Positions 11,584 through 22,802 of a DNA stretch of 64,000 nucleotides are shown here, piece after piece. Position numbers and translations under genes: made by a program. This DNA comes from Apiotrichum sp. Y4204 (taxonomy: Eukaryota; Basidiomycota; Tremellomycetes; Trichosporonales; Trichosporonaceae). The stretch covers positions 248,001 to 312,000 of the forward strand of contig JAMYHL010000036.1 in NCBI GenBank assembly GCA_025531455.1. The letters are read 5' to 3'. A model generated the notes under the pieces. It was not told where the DNA came from. It saw only the letters and a list, made by a program, of their open reading frames with translations, and did not search any database. Every line of letters starts with the position of its first letter. Position 1 is the stretch's first letter.

Positions 11584-14500
11584 ATGCCCCCCCGGAAACG
11601 CCGTCGCGGGGGGAGCACCACCGCCGTCGCCCGCTCACGGAGCGCCTCTACCTCAGCTACCACGCCCGGTCGAAAACGGACCTTGACGCCAGCGGTGGCG
11701 GACGACGCGCCGCCCTCGTCCCAGTCCCTATCGCTGTCGGCCACACCCCGAAGAGGTGCGCGCCACTCTCTTCCCGGAGTAGAGTACCGCACGCGGTATC
11801 GCCGGACGGTGCGCGGGCCCGAGGTCGCGGCCGCCGAGGGCGGAGTGGGCGACCTCGTGCCCCCCAGCGATGACGACGAGTACGATGCGTGGCGGGTGAG
11901 TGTGCGGGAGGAGATTGGTAGCTGTGAGAGAGGTAAGCTGATGCAGAATCGCGCGATACATTCCCGGCCGCCTCCTGGACCAGAGGACGCTGGGCCGTCA
12001 AGCTTCTCGCCGCGGCGGTTCCGGCCGTTGTTCAGCGACTATGCGAGCTCGGGCGGGCTTAGCGATGATATGGAGATGGACGACGTCGACGACGGGGATA
12101 TAGTGTTGGGAGATAAGGGCAAAGGTAAAGCACGGGATTTTGCACAGGGATACTCGCCCTCGCCTGTGAGGATACCGCAGGAGCTACCGTCCTCACCGTC
12201 GGTCCGTCGGTCCCTATCTCCCACAGGGAGCCAGCGCAGCATAACGGCCGTTGTTGAACTGCCTCGAACTCCTCGACGAGAAACGCAGCAACTTGGATTG
12301 TATCGATCAGGAGAGGCAGTATCTCTACCCGGAGGAGCAAGGCCGACAGGGAGAGCAAATACCGACCCAGCCCCGTCACCTACATCCTCCACGAATTGCC
12401 CACATGAACCAACGCCTATTATTGCATCTGCATCATCACCAACTCCTTCATTGTCTCTATCTCGTTTGCCAACAGACTCCTCCCGTCGCATAACCGTCCC
12501 GATCGATGTGGAAGCCGCCCCAGTCTCTGCTCCTGCACCACCCGCGGTATCACTCGCCACACCAGCCCCCTCGCAGCCATCCGGCCCCAATCGCGTACTG
12601 CTCTCCCGACCAGCGACGTTTTCGGTCGGCTCCAACGTCGAACATGGCCGCCCGTCGTCCAGTCTTCCTCCGCCGAGTCCCACAATGGCACCGGCATCCC
12701 CGAGTCCAGAGGCTCAGCGATCGGTTCGGCAAGAGGACAGCCCGACATCCGTCCTCCGTGAGCGGGAGCCGACCGCATCTGCACCGAATATGCCCGATCA
12801 CTTGCCTGACTTTGACTCTCATGAGCCCATGGACGTCGATGTGCCCTCGCCAGGTATGTTTGTGGAAATCCCAACGCATAGTGTAACTCGTGTCGCCCCC
12901 TCAACCCCACCGCGTCAATCACCAGCCAGGTCGCCTGATCCTTTCCACTTTCTCGGCGTCTTGTCACCGGACTCGCCAGTACAACAAGATTCTCCTCAGC
13001 GGACCTTATCTCAGCGAAGAGTTGAGCCCCCGCCTCGGCCCCCTCCGACCCTGTCCCAATCAGGAGCTTCCCGCGCAGCGCCCTCGCAGCACACATCCGC
13101 ATTCCAACAGTCAAATCGTCCCCCGACACCCCCACTTCCAGCCGACCCGGCCCTTCTCCAGTTTCGCTTTGCGCGCACTTTCCGCACGCGTACCGCTCTG
13201 CAGCTGCAACCGTACACGCGGGAGAAACAGCTGTACGAGAAAGCACTAGCGCGCGGCGGCCTCGCAAAGGGCAAACACGCGATTGCGCCGGCTGCCGTGG
13301 TCAAGGCGAACAAGGACACGGACACGTCCGACTCGGCTGACCAGAGCGACAATAACGACGATGACGCGACACCACCTGATGCCATTGTCATTGGCGCGAC
13401 TCAGGAGCAGCGTAAAAGCGAGCAGCGAAAACGAAAGCCGAAGGTGCTTATCGATGACGACTATGACGAGTACTACGTGCGCTTTGGGGAGGCGGCGGTG
13501 GACGAAGAGGATGAAGAGGTCGCCAGGCGCTTGCAGACGATTGCTCGTGAGCGTCTTCGCGAGGCGAAGGAGCGGAGACGACAGGAGCGTGAGGCGGAGA
13601 ATCTGCGGAAGGACTTTGAGGCGTTTGTGGCCAGGATGGAGGGGAACAATAACCGCAACGAGAAAGAGCGGGAGAAGGAGGAGCGGGAGAAGCGGAGGGC
13701 GGAGAGCAAGGCCGAAAAGGAGCGGAGACAGGCGCTACGCGACAAGGAACGAGCGGAGAGGGATCGAAAGCGACAAGAGCGTGCGCGGGAGAAACCAGCG
13801 GCGGCCGGAGCGTCTGTAAAGGTGAGTCGAGTGACGTCTCTCACTAACGCGACCAGACGCCGAATGCCAAAAGCCGCCCAAGGGTGTACGGCAAGCGCGC
13901 GAATCCCCAGAAGCCGTTACGGCCCATTGTGGACTTGATAAACGACTCTTCTTCCGAGCTTTCCGACGTGCCTCCGAGTGATGAGGACATGACGTCCGCA
14001 CCGCAGCGGCATCAACCTTCGACAACAGCTCCTCCAGATCGGCCCCGTTCACCATCCCCGCGCCACGAGTCGTTTGACCACTTTATGGCTGATCTGGGCG
14101 ACGACTTCGGGGCAAGTCCGGCTGGCCTTGTCGAAACTGCCGAAACGGAGAGTGCCGAGGTTGTTCCCCGCCGTACCCAGAAACGGCGCCGATTGCTGGC
14201 GTCGTCAAGTCAGTCCGACGGCGGCGACGCAGTGCGCCATTCCCACTCAGTATCCCGAGATCATTGGTCGGAGAACACGAACAGACGCAGGCCTGCGGCT
14301 GCATTAAGTCGCCACTCAGAGGTATCCGACTCCGATTCAGAGAGCAGCGACCCCGGTCATATGGACAAACGAGAGCGTATTGCTCGCCGAATGATGCCTG
14401 GTGTAATGCTTAAACGTCTCGAGGCCGCGGAGCGAGCTAAACAGCAGCGACGCGCACGGGAAGCAGCGGAGCGGCGCCGCAGGGAGGCTGTCGTTTCCCC

Positions 14501-17500
14501 TGTACGGCCCGGACAGGCGGTTCGACGCCGAGGTGTAGCAGGAAGGGGAGACGGTATGGACGGCATGGAGGATCTGTGGGACGAGGAGAGCTCCGATGAG
14601 CGGCGACATGAGGTTGAGGACCGCACTCCTCGTCGCGATGAACAAGAGCAAGATCTGCGGAGCGCCAAGAGAAGAGATTCGCGGACTCCAACCCATCGCC
14701 GACGCTCCCGACCTCTGCGCGACGATCCCGATATCGACGAGGATTTGCGCCTTGAGCCTGCTCATGTTGATCTCAGCTTTGAGGTCTACGCGTCGCCTCC
14801 TGTCCGAGACCTCGACTCGGCCAACGTTGATCTCACTCTCAGCGCAGATGGTTCACCTGTAATGCTTGGGACAGCCGCCGAACCCATTCCGTTTGACCTC
14901 GAGGCGTCCGACTCGGGACGTTCAGCACCCAGTTGTTCCCCGACCCCCGGAGCTGTTGTCATTTCCTCTGGTTCCGAAGCGGAGGAGAACAATGAAGAGA
15001 CGCTGGTCCATCTCCACCGCGGCGACTTTGAGGGCATTCTTCGCGGCCGGTCAAATGCCGCAGCTGTCCGCGCTTTGGATCACAAACATCAGACCGACAG
15101 GGACAAGCGGCGGAAGCGTAAGCCTCGTCCAGTCTTGAGAATTCAGCACCGCTCATCAAGGAGCGATGGGCGGATGGTACAAGCCCGGCTCAATCTTCCT
15201 GTTCTTGACGAGAACGCGTCGGCGTGGGAAGCAGGCGCGGTCCCAGAGCGCGGGCCACTGGGTGCCGCGAGACGGACCGGTGGACAGCGGAAGATCACAG
15301 ATTGGGACGATGCCCGTGATCGTGCGTCGGGCGGCCGGAAGCTTCAGGACAGGTCGAATGTGGATCGAGGCAGCCGTCCTCGCCGTGATGCCAAGGCCCA
15401 AAAATACGGGAAACGCGCAAAGGGACTACGCCCCGCAATCCGCCTCGACGACAGGACAATCTTCGCCACGGAGGAGTTTGCGTTTGACAGCGAGCCTGAG
15501 AACCAGACTCCCGTGCGAGCCGCTCCCAAACGCCCGTTTCAGAGAGTCACTTCGCGGAATGATCGCTCGCCGGCTGCTGTTTCCCCGCGTACGCCGACAA
15601 CCCCACGCCTGCAACGCGACTTTGCGCCCAATTCTGCCGGCAAGGTCTCGCGCACTCGCGAGGAGACACCGCGCACGCGCCTTGATGACGGCGTGGGCAA
15701 GGCGCGGTCGTGGGCCAACTTTGACCGGTTTCCGATCGATTTCGACATTACCCCGCTACCGTCTGGTGTCTATGTCTCTGGGTCAGTCATCAAGGACCTT
15801 GTCCCCTTCCTTGCTGCGATGGACGGGACTGTCGAGGAGCTCAAGCCGCTACGCGCATTTGGTGTCCATCTTCACGCCGCGATGGATCTCGACGAAGTGC
15901 TCGCTGTGCTGCCTATCGTTCTGGATGGCGTGCGTGGCGCGGTGGTAACGTACATGGATGACCGGGACCGAGATGTCGAAGATGACTCCTCGGTGCAGAA
16001 GATTCTTGCGCCTCTGCAATTCTTTCGCGACTTGCTAGCCCGTTCAAGCCCGGAATCGAAGACCGCGCTTTCGCCCATCCTCGCAGCGTTTGGACAAAAC
16101 TTTGACGATATCGCCGTCACGTCGCGGTCTGAAGACCGTCCAGCCGTAGAGCTACTGCTGCTCATCCGATACGCGCTGCTGCAGATTGCTGTCATTGCGT
16201 CGCCAGCCCAAGTGCCGGCTGCGGCTGTGCAGCTCTTCCTCATGCTTCTCACGTATGGGTTTGACCGCACGCTGCGACCGATCCGTCGAATACTCCGCGG
16301 CGAAGTTGAAACACCTGAGATAGTCGACAACAGCGTATCTCTCTGGGTTGCTGCTGGTCACATTCTCGAGCGATGCGGCGCCGATGTCTTTGCCACGGCC
16401 CTCCTGGAAGCTCTGGAAACGCGGTACGCTTCCGAGATTGGTCCACTGGCGGCCGAGCGCGTGTGGTTCCTCGTGTTTGGTCTCTGCGCCGTGGGACAAT
16501 TCGAGGCCACGGGGACTGTGGCGCAGGAATACACCGCACACCCACGCTGGGGACTGGTGAAGCGCGCGATTGGATTGATCAAGGTCGCGCACTCGCAAGA
16601 GGCCGAGGAGGCCGCGCAACTTGGTCAGCTACAGGGTCGCGACCGTTACATCAAAACAATGGTGGCGCGCTGTCTGCGGCTCAGCTCAGCCTGGGCGTGG
16701 AGCTTTGATCGGAACAGCTTTACGGTGGCCACTCGCGACCTGGGAATGATCTTCAAGGACCGCCAACACCGCAACCTCCCAACTGAGCCACCCGCCGATT
16801 TCCCAGCATTCATTTCCGAGTTTGACATCGCACTCTCTGCCGCTGACACCCCGGAGAGCACACGGCGTGCATCTGCCTTTGAGCTGTATCTCCATCTCGC
16901 GTCCGTGGCTGCCTCGGACGTCATTGCGTCCGCTGAGGAGCTCGCCGAGGCGCACAAGGCCGAGAAGGATGTACAGCGCCTCATCATGAGCATCTTCCCC
17001 CTCTCGGCCGTGTCCTTCACCCGTGCTTCGCCGCCGAGCGCACGTCAGCTCGGCGCTCTGGTGAACCGTTACTCGACCATGGTCGTCGCGTGCTACTTCT
17101 CGCCGTCGCTCCTTCCATGGCTGCTGAGCAACTCGGCAACATGGATCGACTTTAATGCCGCCGGTTTCGAGAGTCGACAGGTGGTGATCCGTGGGTTAAT
17201 GTACCTCGCTGTCGCGGTGCGACACCATTCCGCACCACTTGAACCTGTCGTTGCGCGTCTGGCGGAGATCCTTGCCATCCTCCAGGGCGAGCTCGAGACG
17301 GTCACTCGCACTCGTGAAGCCAGAGGACTCCCGTCCAGAGTAGAAATCGAGCGCACGATGGTCCTCGTCGTCACAGCTTTCCGCCAGATCATTCTCCACC
17401 CCGGCTACACTGACCGCGGCGATGTGTATCCCGATCCTGCGCTCCTGCACGAATGTGAGTGTATCAGATACATGAGGTAGTCATCTAACTTCAGGCTGGC

Positions 17501-18619
17501 TCGCACGCGTCTTTGAACTTGACCTTGCCAAGGATGTCAAGTCCGGATTGGAGATTGTGTCCACGATCCAGGCCTACCTTGATGCGCGGTCGCGTGCCCT
17601 TCCCAAACGCGCTGCCGCGGCGCGCAAATCGGCACACGAGAGCATTGACGACTACCCGTCACTCGGTTTCGACTTTGACGCTGTCGATCTCGCGGCGCTT
17701 GGCGGTGACGAAGGGGTTGCCGACCCGATCGAGGCGGCTGACGAGCGCTTTGCGGAGATTGTACGGGACACCATCTGCCCAAAGATTTACCGCCTGCTGA
17801 GTGATCTCCTCCCGCCTATTCTCGAACACGAGGGCGACGAGCAGATCCAGGCACGCACCGACCGACAGGTCCTTATTGCCAAGCTCACAAAGTGCTGGAG
17901 CGACTGTGCGGCTGTAGTGGTCGTCGAACACCGACTGATGGTATGTGTATGGCCTCTTTGGTTTGACTGACATCCAGGATTGGTCGTCATACGTCGGACC
18001 ATTTGGCCAACAGTCGTGGTCGCGACTTGGAAACGAGGCCGGGCGCGTCCAGGTGGGCCTACACTTTATGCTTAATGTGGCTCAACTCGACCCATCCGCG
18101 TTCCGCAGCCAGGAGGAGGAGTTCCTCGCCCTCCTGTTCCAGGCACTTGTGGCGGACCGCCTCACCATCCAGCACAAATACGTCGCCACCCTGTTTGGGC
18201 TCCCTGGTGCCCTTGACCATGCCCTCCTGAACGGGGTGCAGGATGTGCTGCGAGAGCTGTTTCCGGGCGGGACAGACGACGACGGCGAGCTCCAAGTGGG
18301 GAGCATAGAGTTCACTCGCACGACCTTTCTGCAGCACCGTTCGCGGCTGCTTGGCGCCATCTTCCGCAACATTGCGCCGCTCCTGCGATCCCGACACACA
18401 CCGGCCGAGCTCAAGAGCCTCGTGTACCGCTGCGTCAACCTCGTCGTCGCGGCCATGGCGAGCTGCGAGGCGCAGATTGACGAGCGGCGCGTGCTCCACC
18501 GCGAGAGCTACCGCGCGTTTGTGCGCGAGACGGTTGCCGAGCTGCGGCGCACCGCGGGCGACTATGTTACGCCTGTCGGTGTCCCGGCGCTGAAGAGTCT
18601 AGAGTGGGTAATGACATGA
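11584..18619 (+). CDS. mus7: Mus7/Mms22-like replication-repair scaffold protein
   Basis: Exons are 11584..13821, 13857..17454, 17495..17940 and 17978..18619, giving 2,307 residues. Roughly the first 1,250 residues are disordered, rich in Ser/Pro/Arg and acidic patches, with a strongly charged coiled-coil segment at about 620-740. The C-terminal 1,000 residues are helical and globular. They include AERVWFLVFGLCAVGQFEAT and, near the end, QQSWSRLGNEAGRVQVGLHF followed by LDPSAF. This layout and the terminal SW-R...LDP pattern fit the Mus7/MMS22 family, which in fission yeast protects stalled replication forks with a cullin ligase. The call is from layout and remembered family features, not alignment. 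A 51-nt segment at 11896..11946 has perfect intron signals and is in frame, so a 2,290-residue form is possible. Confidence 0.62.
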
Positions 18620-18846
18620 AAGGATAGAGGGATATACAAGTATAGTAGTTTGTTGATATCTGTATTTTGATTACTATGTATCATAGATGATGCTCACAGG
18701 TACTAATCGCTTCTGACCAGATGTGACAAACTCCAAGCTGTTAGACGGGGTCATGAAAGGTCGTGCATCTCTGGACATGATAGTATGTACATACATTGGC
18801 ACTAACGTACCCCACCACACACCGAAGGCCGTACTCGGCCCCATCG

Positions 18847-19992
18847 CTACTCCTCGTGCTCCGACTCGGGGAGGAACTGTGCGACGACCTTGCGGCCAAA
18901 GCTCGCATGGTACGGATGTTTCTGTCCGCGGCGCGCCCTCCTGCGCTGCGTGGTGGCCTCCTGGGCCTCGAGCTGCTTGACAATGCCCATGAACGCCTTG
19001 TGGATGACGGGCCACGCGTCGCCGCGCTTGGTCTGTAGCGCGCCGACGAGCGTCCACGCAAACTCCTCGGGAATCGAAGCGAGAAACTGCGCGACGACCT
19101 GCGAATCCTCCCTCGGCCGTCCCATCCCCGCGAGCTCGTTGACCATGCCCGAAAACTCGGCGACATGCGCACGGAGCCGCTCGCACGTCATCTCCTCCCC
19201 CGGCGGGAGGCGGAGCCGGAGGAACCGCCACACGAGCGCGCGGTGCGCCCGGTCGTCCGTGAACCGCTCCCTGAGCGCAAGATAAATGTCCCGAGCAGAC
19301 CACAGCGTGTTGACTTCAAGCACCATCGATCCCGCAATAGACTTGAGGAGTGCCTGCCGGGTCCGCAGCTCGTTGCGCGCCCATGTCGCCCATTCGCGGG
19401 TTTCCTCGTCTGAAAGCTCGCCGCCGCCCTCGAGCGCGCGCCCCGACGGCGCCTTTTTTCCCGCGAAATCCCCCTCGGGGCGAATAATCCCCCGCTCCCA
19501 CTGCGACTTGCTCTTATCGTCGTATTCGGCGCGGAACGGCTCGCGTGGGGGGTTCCGCGAGATGTGCGCGTCGAGGTCCCGCGCGCGGAGGTAGCGCCGC
19601 AGCCCGCGGTCCCAGGGGAAGAAGAGCGCGGTGGGGGTCAGGCGCGGAATGTCGGTGATTTCCATCTCGGACGCCGGGCGCGTTCGCGGCGTGCATGGTG
19701 TACGCGGCGTGCGGGGCGTGCGGGGGTTTCCGCCAGTGTGCGGCGTCGGCGGGCGGGAGTGGCCGCTGCAGCTCTTTGGGGTCGGCGGGCCGGGGAGGAA
19801 GGTCACGACGCGCGGCGTACCCGGCTGCGAGGAGGGAGTGCCCGGCCGCGAGAAGTTGGCCTCAAAGTTGGACAGACGGAGCTGGAGGAGGGCGGGGCGG
19901 CGCGCGACGGCGCGCCCGGACGAGATGGGTGCGTCCATCGCTGAGAGAGTTGCCACTGGAGATGTGAGAAGGAATGGCGTTTCAAGAGACAC
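18847..19992 (-). CDS. stand-alone Gag-like protein (Copia/UBN2-type), probably domesticated
   Basis: A single uninterrupted frame of 381 residues; a second start at residue 19 (19938) is also plausible. The N-terminal 110 residues are Pro/Thr-rich with repeated TPRTPRTP and GTP motifs. The region from about 115 to 345 reads like the Gag/UBN2 domain of Ty1/Copia elements: PWDRGLRRYLRARDLDAHIS, then LWSARDIYLALRERF, LRLRLPPGEEM, FSGMVNELAGMGR and VAQFLASIPEEFAW, in the order expected. The C-terminus is basic (RRRARRGQKH). I see no CCHC zinc knuckle, protease, integrase, reverse transcriptase or RNase H, and no obvious flanking terminal repeats. Codon use matches the neighbours. A captured Gag gene is the simplest reading; a decayed element whose pol was lost is the alternative. 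Confidence 0.7.
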   Translation of the reverse strand: MSLETPFLLTSPVATLSAMDAPISSGRAVARRPALLQLRLSNFEANFSRPGTPSSQPGTPRVVTFLPGPPTPKSCSGHSRPPTPHTGGNPRTPRTPRTPCTPRTRPASEMEITDIPRLTPTALFFPWDRGLRRYLRARDLDAHISRNPPREPFRAEYDDKSKSQWERGIIRPEGDFAGKKAPSGRALEGGGELSDEETREWATWARNELRTRQALLKSIAGSMVLEVNTLWSARDIYLALRERFTDDRAHRALVWRFLRLRLPPGEEMTCERLRAHVAEFSGMVNELAGMGRPREDSQVVAQFLASIPEEFAWTLVGALQTKRGDAWPVIHKAFMGIVKQLEAQEATTQRRRARRGQKHPYHASFGRKVVAQFLPESEHEE

Positions 19993-21164
19993 TGGGGATT
20001 GGTTTTGTAGCTGGTCGGCGTGAAGGCAAGAGTGGCAAGAGGGGCGAGAGTGAAGTGGGAGAGCAGAAAGAACGGACAGCCGACGTCTACATAATCAACG
20101 GCACCTCACAAGCGATGGGAAGGAACCATTGCTCGCCTTTCTTTCTTCTCACGCTCGGACCCGTCCATCACGGCCATCACAGACCACAAGCCTCACAGAC
20201 CACGGAACCACAGCCCACGGACCAGATCACGACACATTGCATGGCTGTGCTGGCGCTGTCGCACTGTCGCAGGCCCTGCAGTCGCGCGGTTTCATTCTGC
20301 GGTTTCTGTGACGCGCACGAGCCACGTCAAGGGTGCGCCAGGGTCGTCATGGGCGTGGGCAACGTCTAGTGCAAGCCTCAAGTGTGCGGGTCTGCGAGTC
20401 TGCAGTCTCTCGGGCTTTGTCGGTGGGGAGGGTTCGAGGGCGGCGCACCCGGCTGCGCACAGCGGCGCACAGACCACGTTTCTCTCATCAGAGGATGTAA
20501 AGCTCGGAGGCCAACGACGTCCCACACTCTATTGTTCCGCCAAGGACCCGGCGCGCAGTGTTCTCTTGGGGTTCTCGGGAAGTCGGGGCCTGTGTCGAGT
20601 GGGGGTACAGGGGGGAACAAGATGAAAACAAGGAGTGACAGATGTGTGGGAGTGAGATTGGGGGATGCGATGCGATATGCGATATACGATGTCGATGTTG
20701 AGCGGAACGCCATCGCTGCTGGAAATATCAGGGTGTGGCGACGCCACATCGCAGTTCTGATACCCCCAGCGATGGGGTTGCAGTGTTCTGTGAATCTGAA
20801 TTCCCTGGGAGCTGAGGGCTCAAGAGCCCCACGCAACCACCAAGCACCACTGGCGCAATGGTCCCCTCGCAGCTCGGCATCATGAGACAGCATTGCTGAC
20901 GACCCCTCGCACGGCGCATGGCTGAATAAGACGCGTCGTTTCATCGTTCCTGTTGTCAGTCGGACGAGTGGCCTCGACTGGCGCGCGCTCCCCCACGCCT
21001 TGGTCTGCCCGATTTCCGCCGAGCGGTCGCGAAGCGGGGACACTGTACCCGGCAGGCAGCACTGTACTATATGCATTGTGCGACGTATATGCCGAATATA
21101 TGTCTATGCTACGATATCGTAGTTTTAATGTCATGGCAACGACCACTACACTACCTCTATCCGC
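19993..21164. other. intergenic: promoter of the Gag-like gene, 3' side of MET14
   Basis: No convincing gene. Overlapping frames of up to 232 codons on the minus strand lack domains and read like random translation. No retrotransposon pol remnant is visible upstream of the Gag-like gene. Confidence 0.55.
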
Positions 21165-22114
21165 TTACGCCTTGATAATGCCCTGGGCAACGAGGTACTC
21201 GAGCACGATCTTGACGGCACCAGTGACGTCCACCTCGTCCGTCTTGATGTGGATCTCGGGCGCCGGCGGGGCCTCGTACGGCGCCGAGATGCCCGTAAAC
21301 TCCTTAATCTCCCCCGCCCGCGCCTTCTTGTACAGGCCCTTGGGGTCACGCTGCTCCACAACAGAAAGCGGCGCGTCGACGTATACCTCGATGAACGGAA
21401 TCGGCGGGTTGTGCTTTGCGTGCAGCTCGCGTGCGAGCTCGCGGTCCGCGACGTACGGCGAGATAAAGGCTGTGAGGGCGAGAGAGGACGACGACGCAAA
21501 GAGGAGCGAGACCTCGCCAATGCGGCGGATCTGGAGTCAGCGGAGGGATACAAGGCAGAGATTGAGCAATGTTTGGGGCTTGTTTGTTCTGTGCACACCA
21601 TCTTCGCCATGAACAGCCCAGAGTCTCAAAAGAACAGTGGCCCAGAGGCCCACTGACCCAGAGATCGGCATCAAGCATCCCAGCTACGCCCTCCCACATC
21701 TACTCACGTTCTCAACGCGCGATGCCGGGTCGAACCCAAGGTCCTTGTTCAGCCCGAAGCGGATGTTGTCCCCGTCGAGGCGGAACGAGTGCAGGCCCTT
21801 GTGGAGGAGCGCCTGCTCGAGGGCCGTCGCGATCGTCGACTGTGGGAGTTAGCGTTTTGGTCCGATGAGACGGAGACTGGAATGTAGAGGCGTCTCTCCT
21901 CCCCTATCTCATCCCGCCCAGCGCCCCGCCCCACCCATAACTCGCCCCTCTCCCCCGGCACTCACCTTGCCCGAAGCCGAGAGACCCGTAAACCAGATCG
22001 TCGCGCCGCGCTGGCCAAGGAGCTCGGCGCGCTCGTCGAGCGTGACCGCGCCTGGGGTCAGTGGGGTTCTTAGACGCGGAACGTACCGGGGTGGAAGGTG
22101 ATGTTTGTGGCCAT
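21165..22114 (-). CDS. MET14: adenylylsulfate (APS) kinase
   Basis: Exons are 22114..22087, 22051..21966, 21839..21708 and 21530..21165, giving 203 residues, the usual length for the enzyme. It phosphorylates adenylylsulfate with ATP to make PAPS, the second step of sulfate assimilation in the cytosol. The start [10 protein letters not shown] and the P-loop GLSASGKST are typical, and the second intron falls inside the P-loop after Lys. Further family signatures are [38 protein letters not shown] and the [10 protein letters not shown] lid. The C-terminus ([13 protein letters not shown]) is complete. A TCACGTG site about 440 bp upstream resembles the Cbf1 sites of yeast MET promoters. Confidence 0.96.
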
Positions 22115-22802
22115 GGTGCGTGTCATGGGGGATGGGGCAGTTGGGGGTGGGGTTGGGAGATGAGGTTACGAGTTCAGTCGTGTTCAGCTGCAAGATATAA
22201 GAACTGGTGAGACAAACTCCATCTCTCCACCTCCATATCTATTCGCATTGCCATGACGACCGCGTCCCGCGCGCACGGAGGCGAACATGCTCCGGGTCCC
22301 GTCTTGGCTCTGTAGCGTTCGTAGCTTCGTAGCTTTGTCGCCGTTGTCAATGTCCGTCACCTGCTTTGCTCGCTGGTTGGGTGGTGTTCGTTTTTTTTCT
22401 GAATGGTGTCTTTTGAGCACCTCATTGTGGTTGCAAGCACTTGCAATCACGTCACAAGTTGTTATTGTCCATCACGCGACAGATTCCCGAATTATCTATA
22501 CTTGGCCGGCTTAGCCGGGGGATGGGCGACACGCGAAAAGCATGGGAGAGTCACGTGTTAAGTCTCGATCCGCATATAGCGCATGGCGCATATCCGCCAG
22601 GCTGAGCTGGTCATGGCTGGCTCTGTGCACAATACCTTGCGTCATCTGATCGGGGGATAGATATCAACCACAATTTACCCGGGCACCCTCCTTCAACGTA
22701 CGGCTTGTCAGACGCGGGAGCTCGCCGCTATTCCTATGCTATCCAATTCATTCCTATCAATTCCTTTGACCTGTCTGGCATTTAATGGGGCAAAGAGCAC
22801 TC
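22115..22802. other. intergenic: MET14 promoter and 3' UTR of the verprolin gene
   Basis: Both genes are on the minus strand. The region holds a TATAT-like element about 85 bp before MET14 and a TCACGTG site; I see no gene in it. Confidence 0.6.
22551..22557. promoter_or_regulatory. TCACGTG site upstream of MET14 (Cbf1-type)
   Basis: This is the consensus of the Cbf1/Met28/Met4 site that controls sulfur genes in budding yeast, and yeast MET14 is a known target. It lies about 440 bp upstream of the start codon. Function here is inferred from that parallel. Confidence 0.5.

Noticed and set aside
18620..20100. LTR search around the Gag-like gene
   Set aside because: No direct repeat with TG...CA ends, primer-binding site or polypurine tract was visible on either side by eye, so a complete element is not called.
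20378..21076. 232-codon minus-strand frame between the Gag-like gene and MET14
   Set aside because: No recognisable family, mixed composition, overlapped by equally long frames on the other strand.
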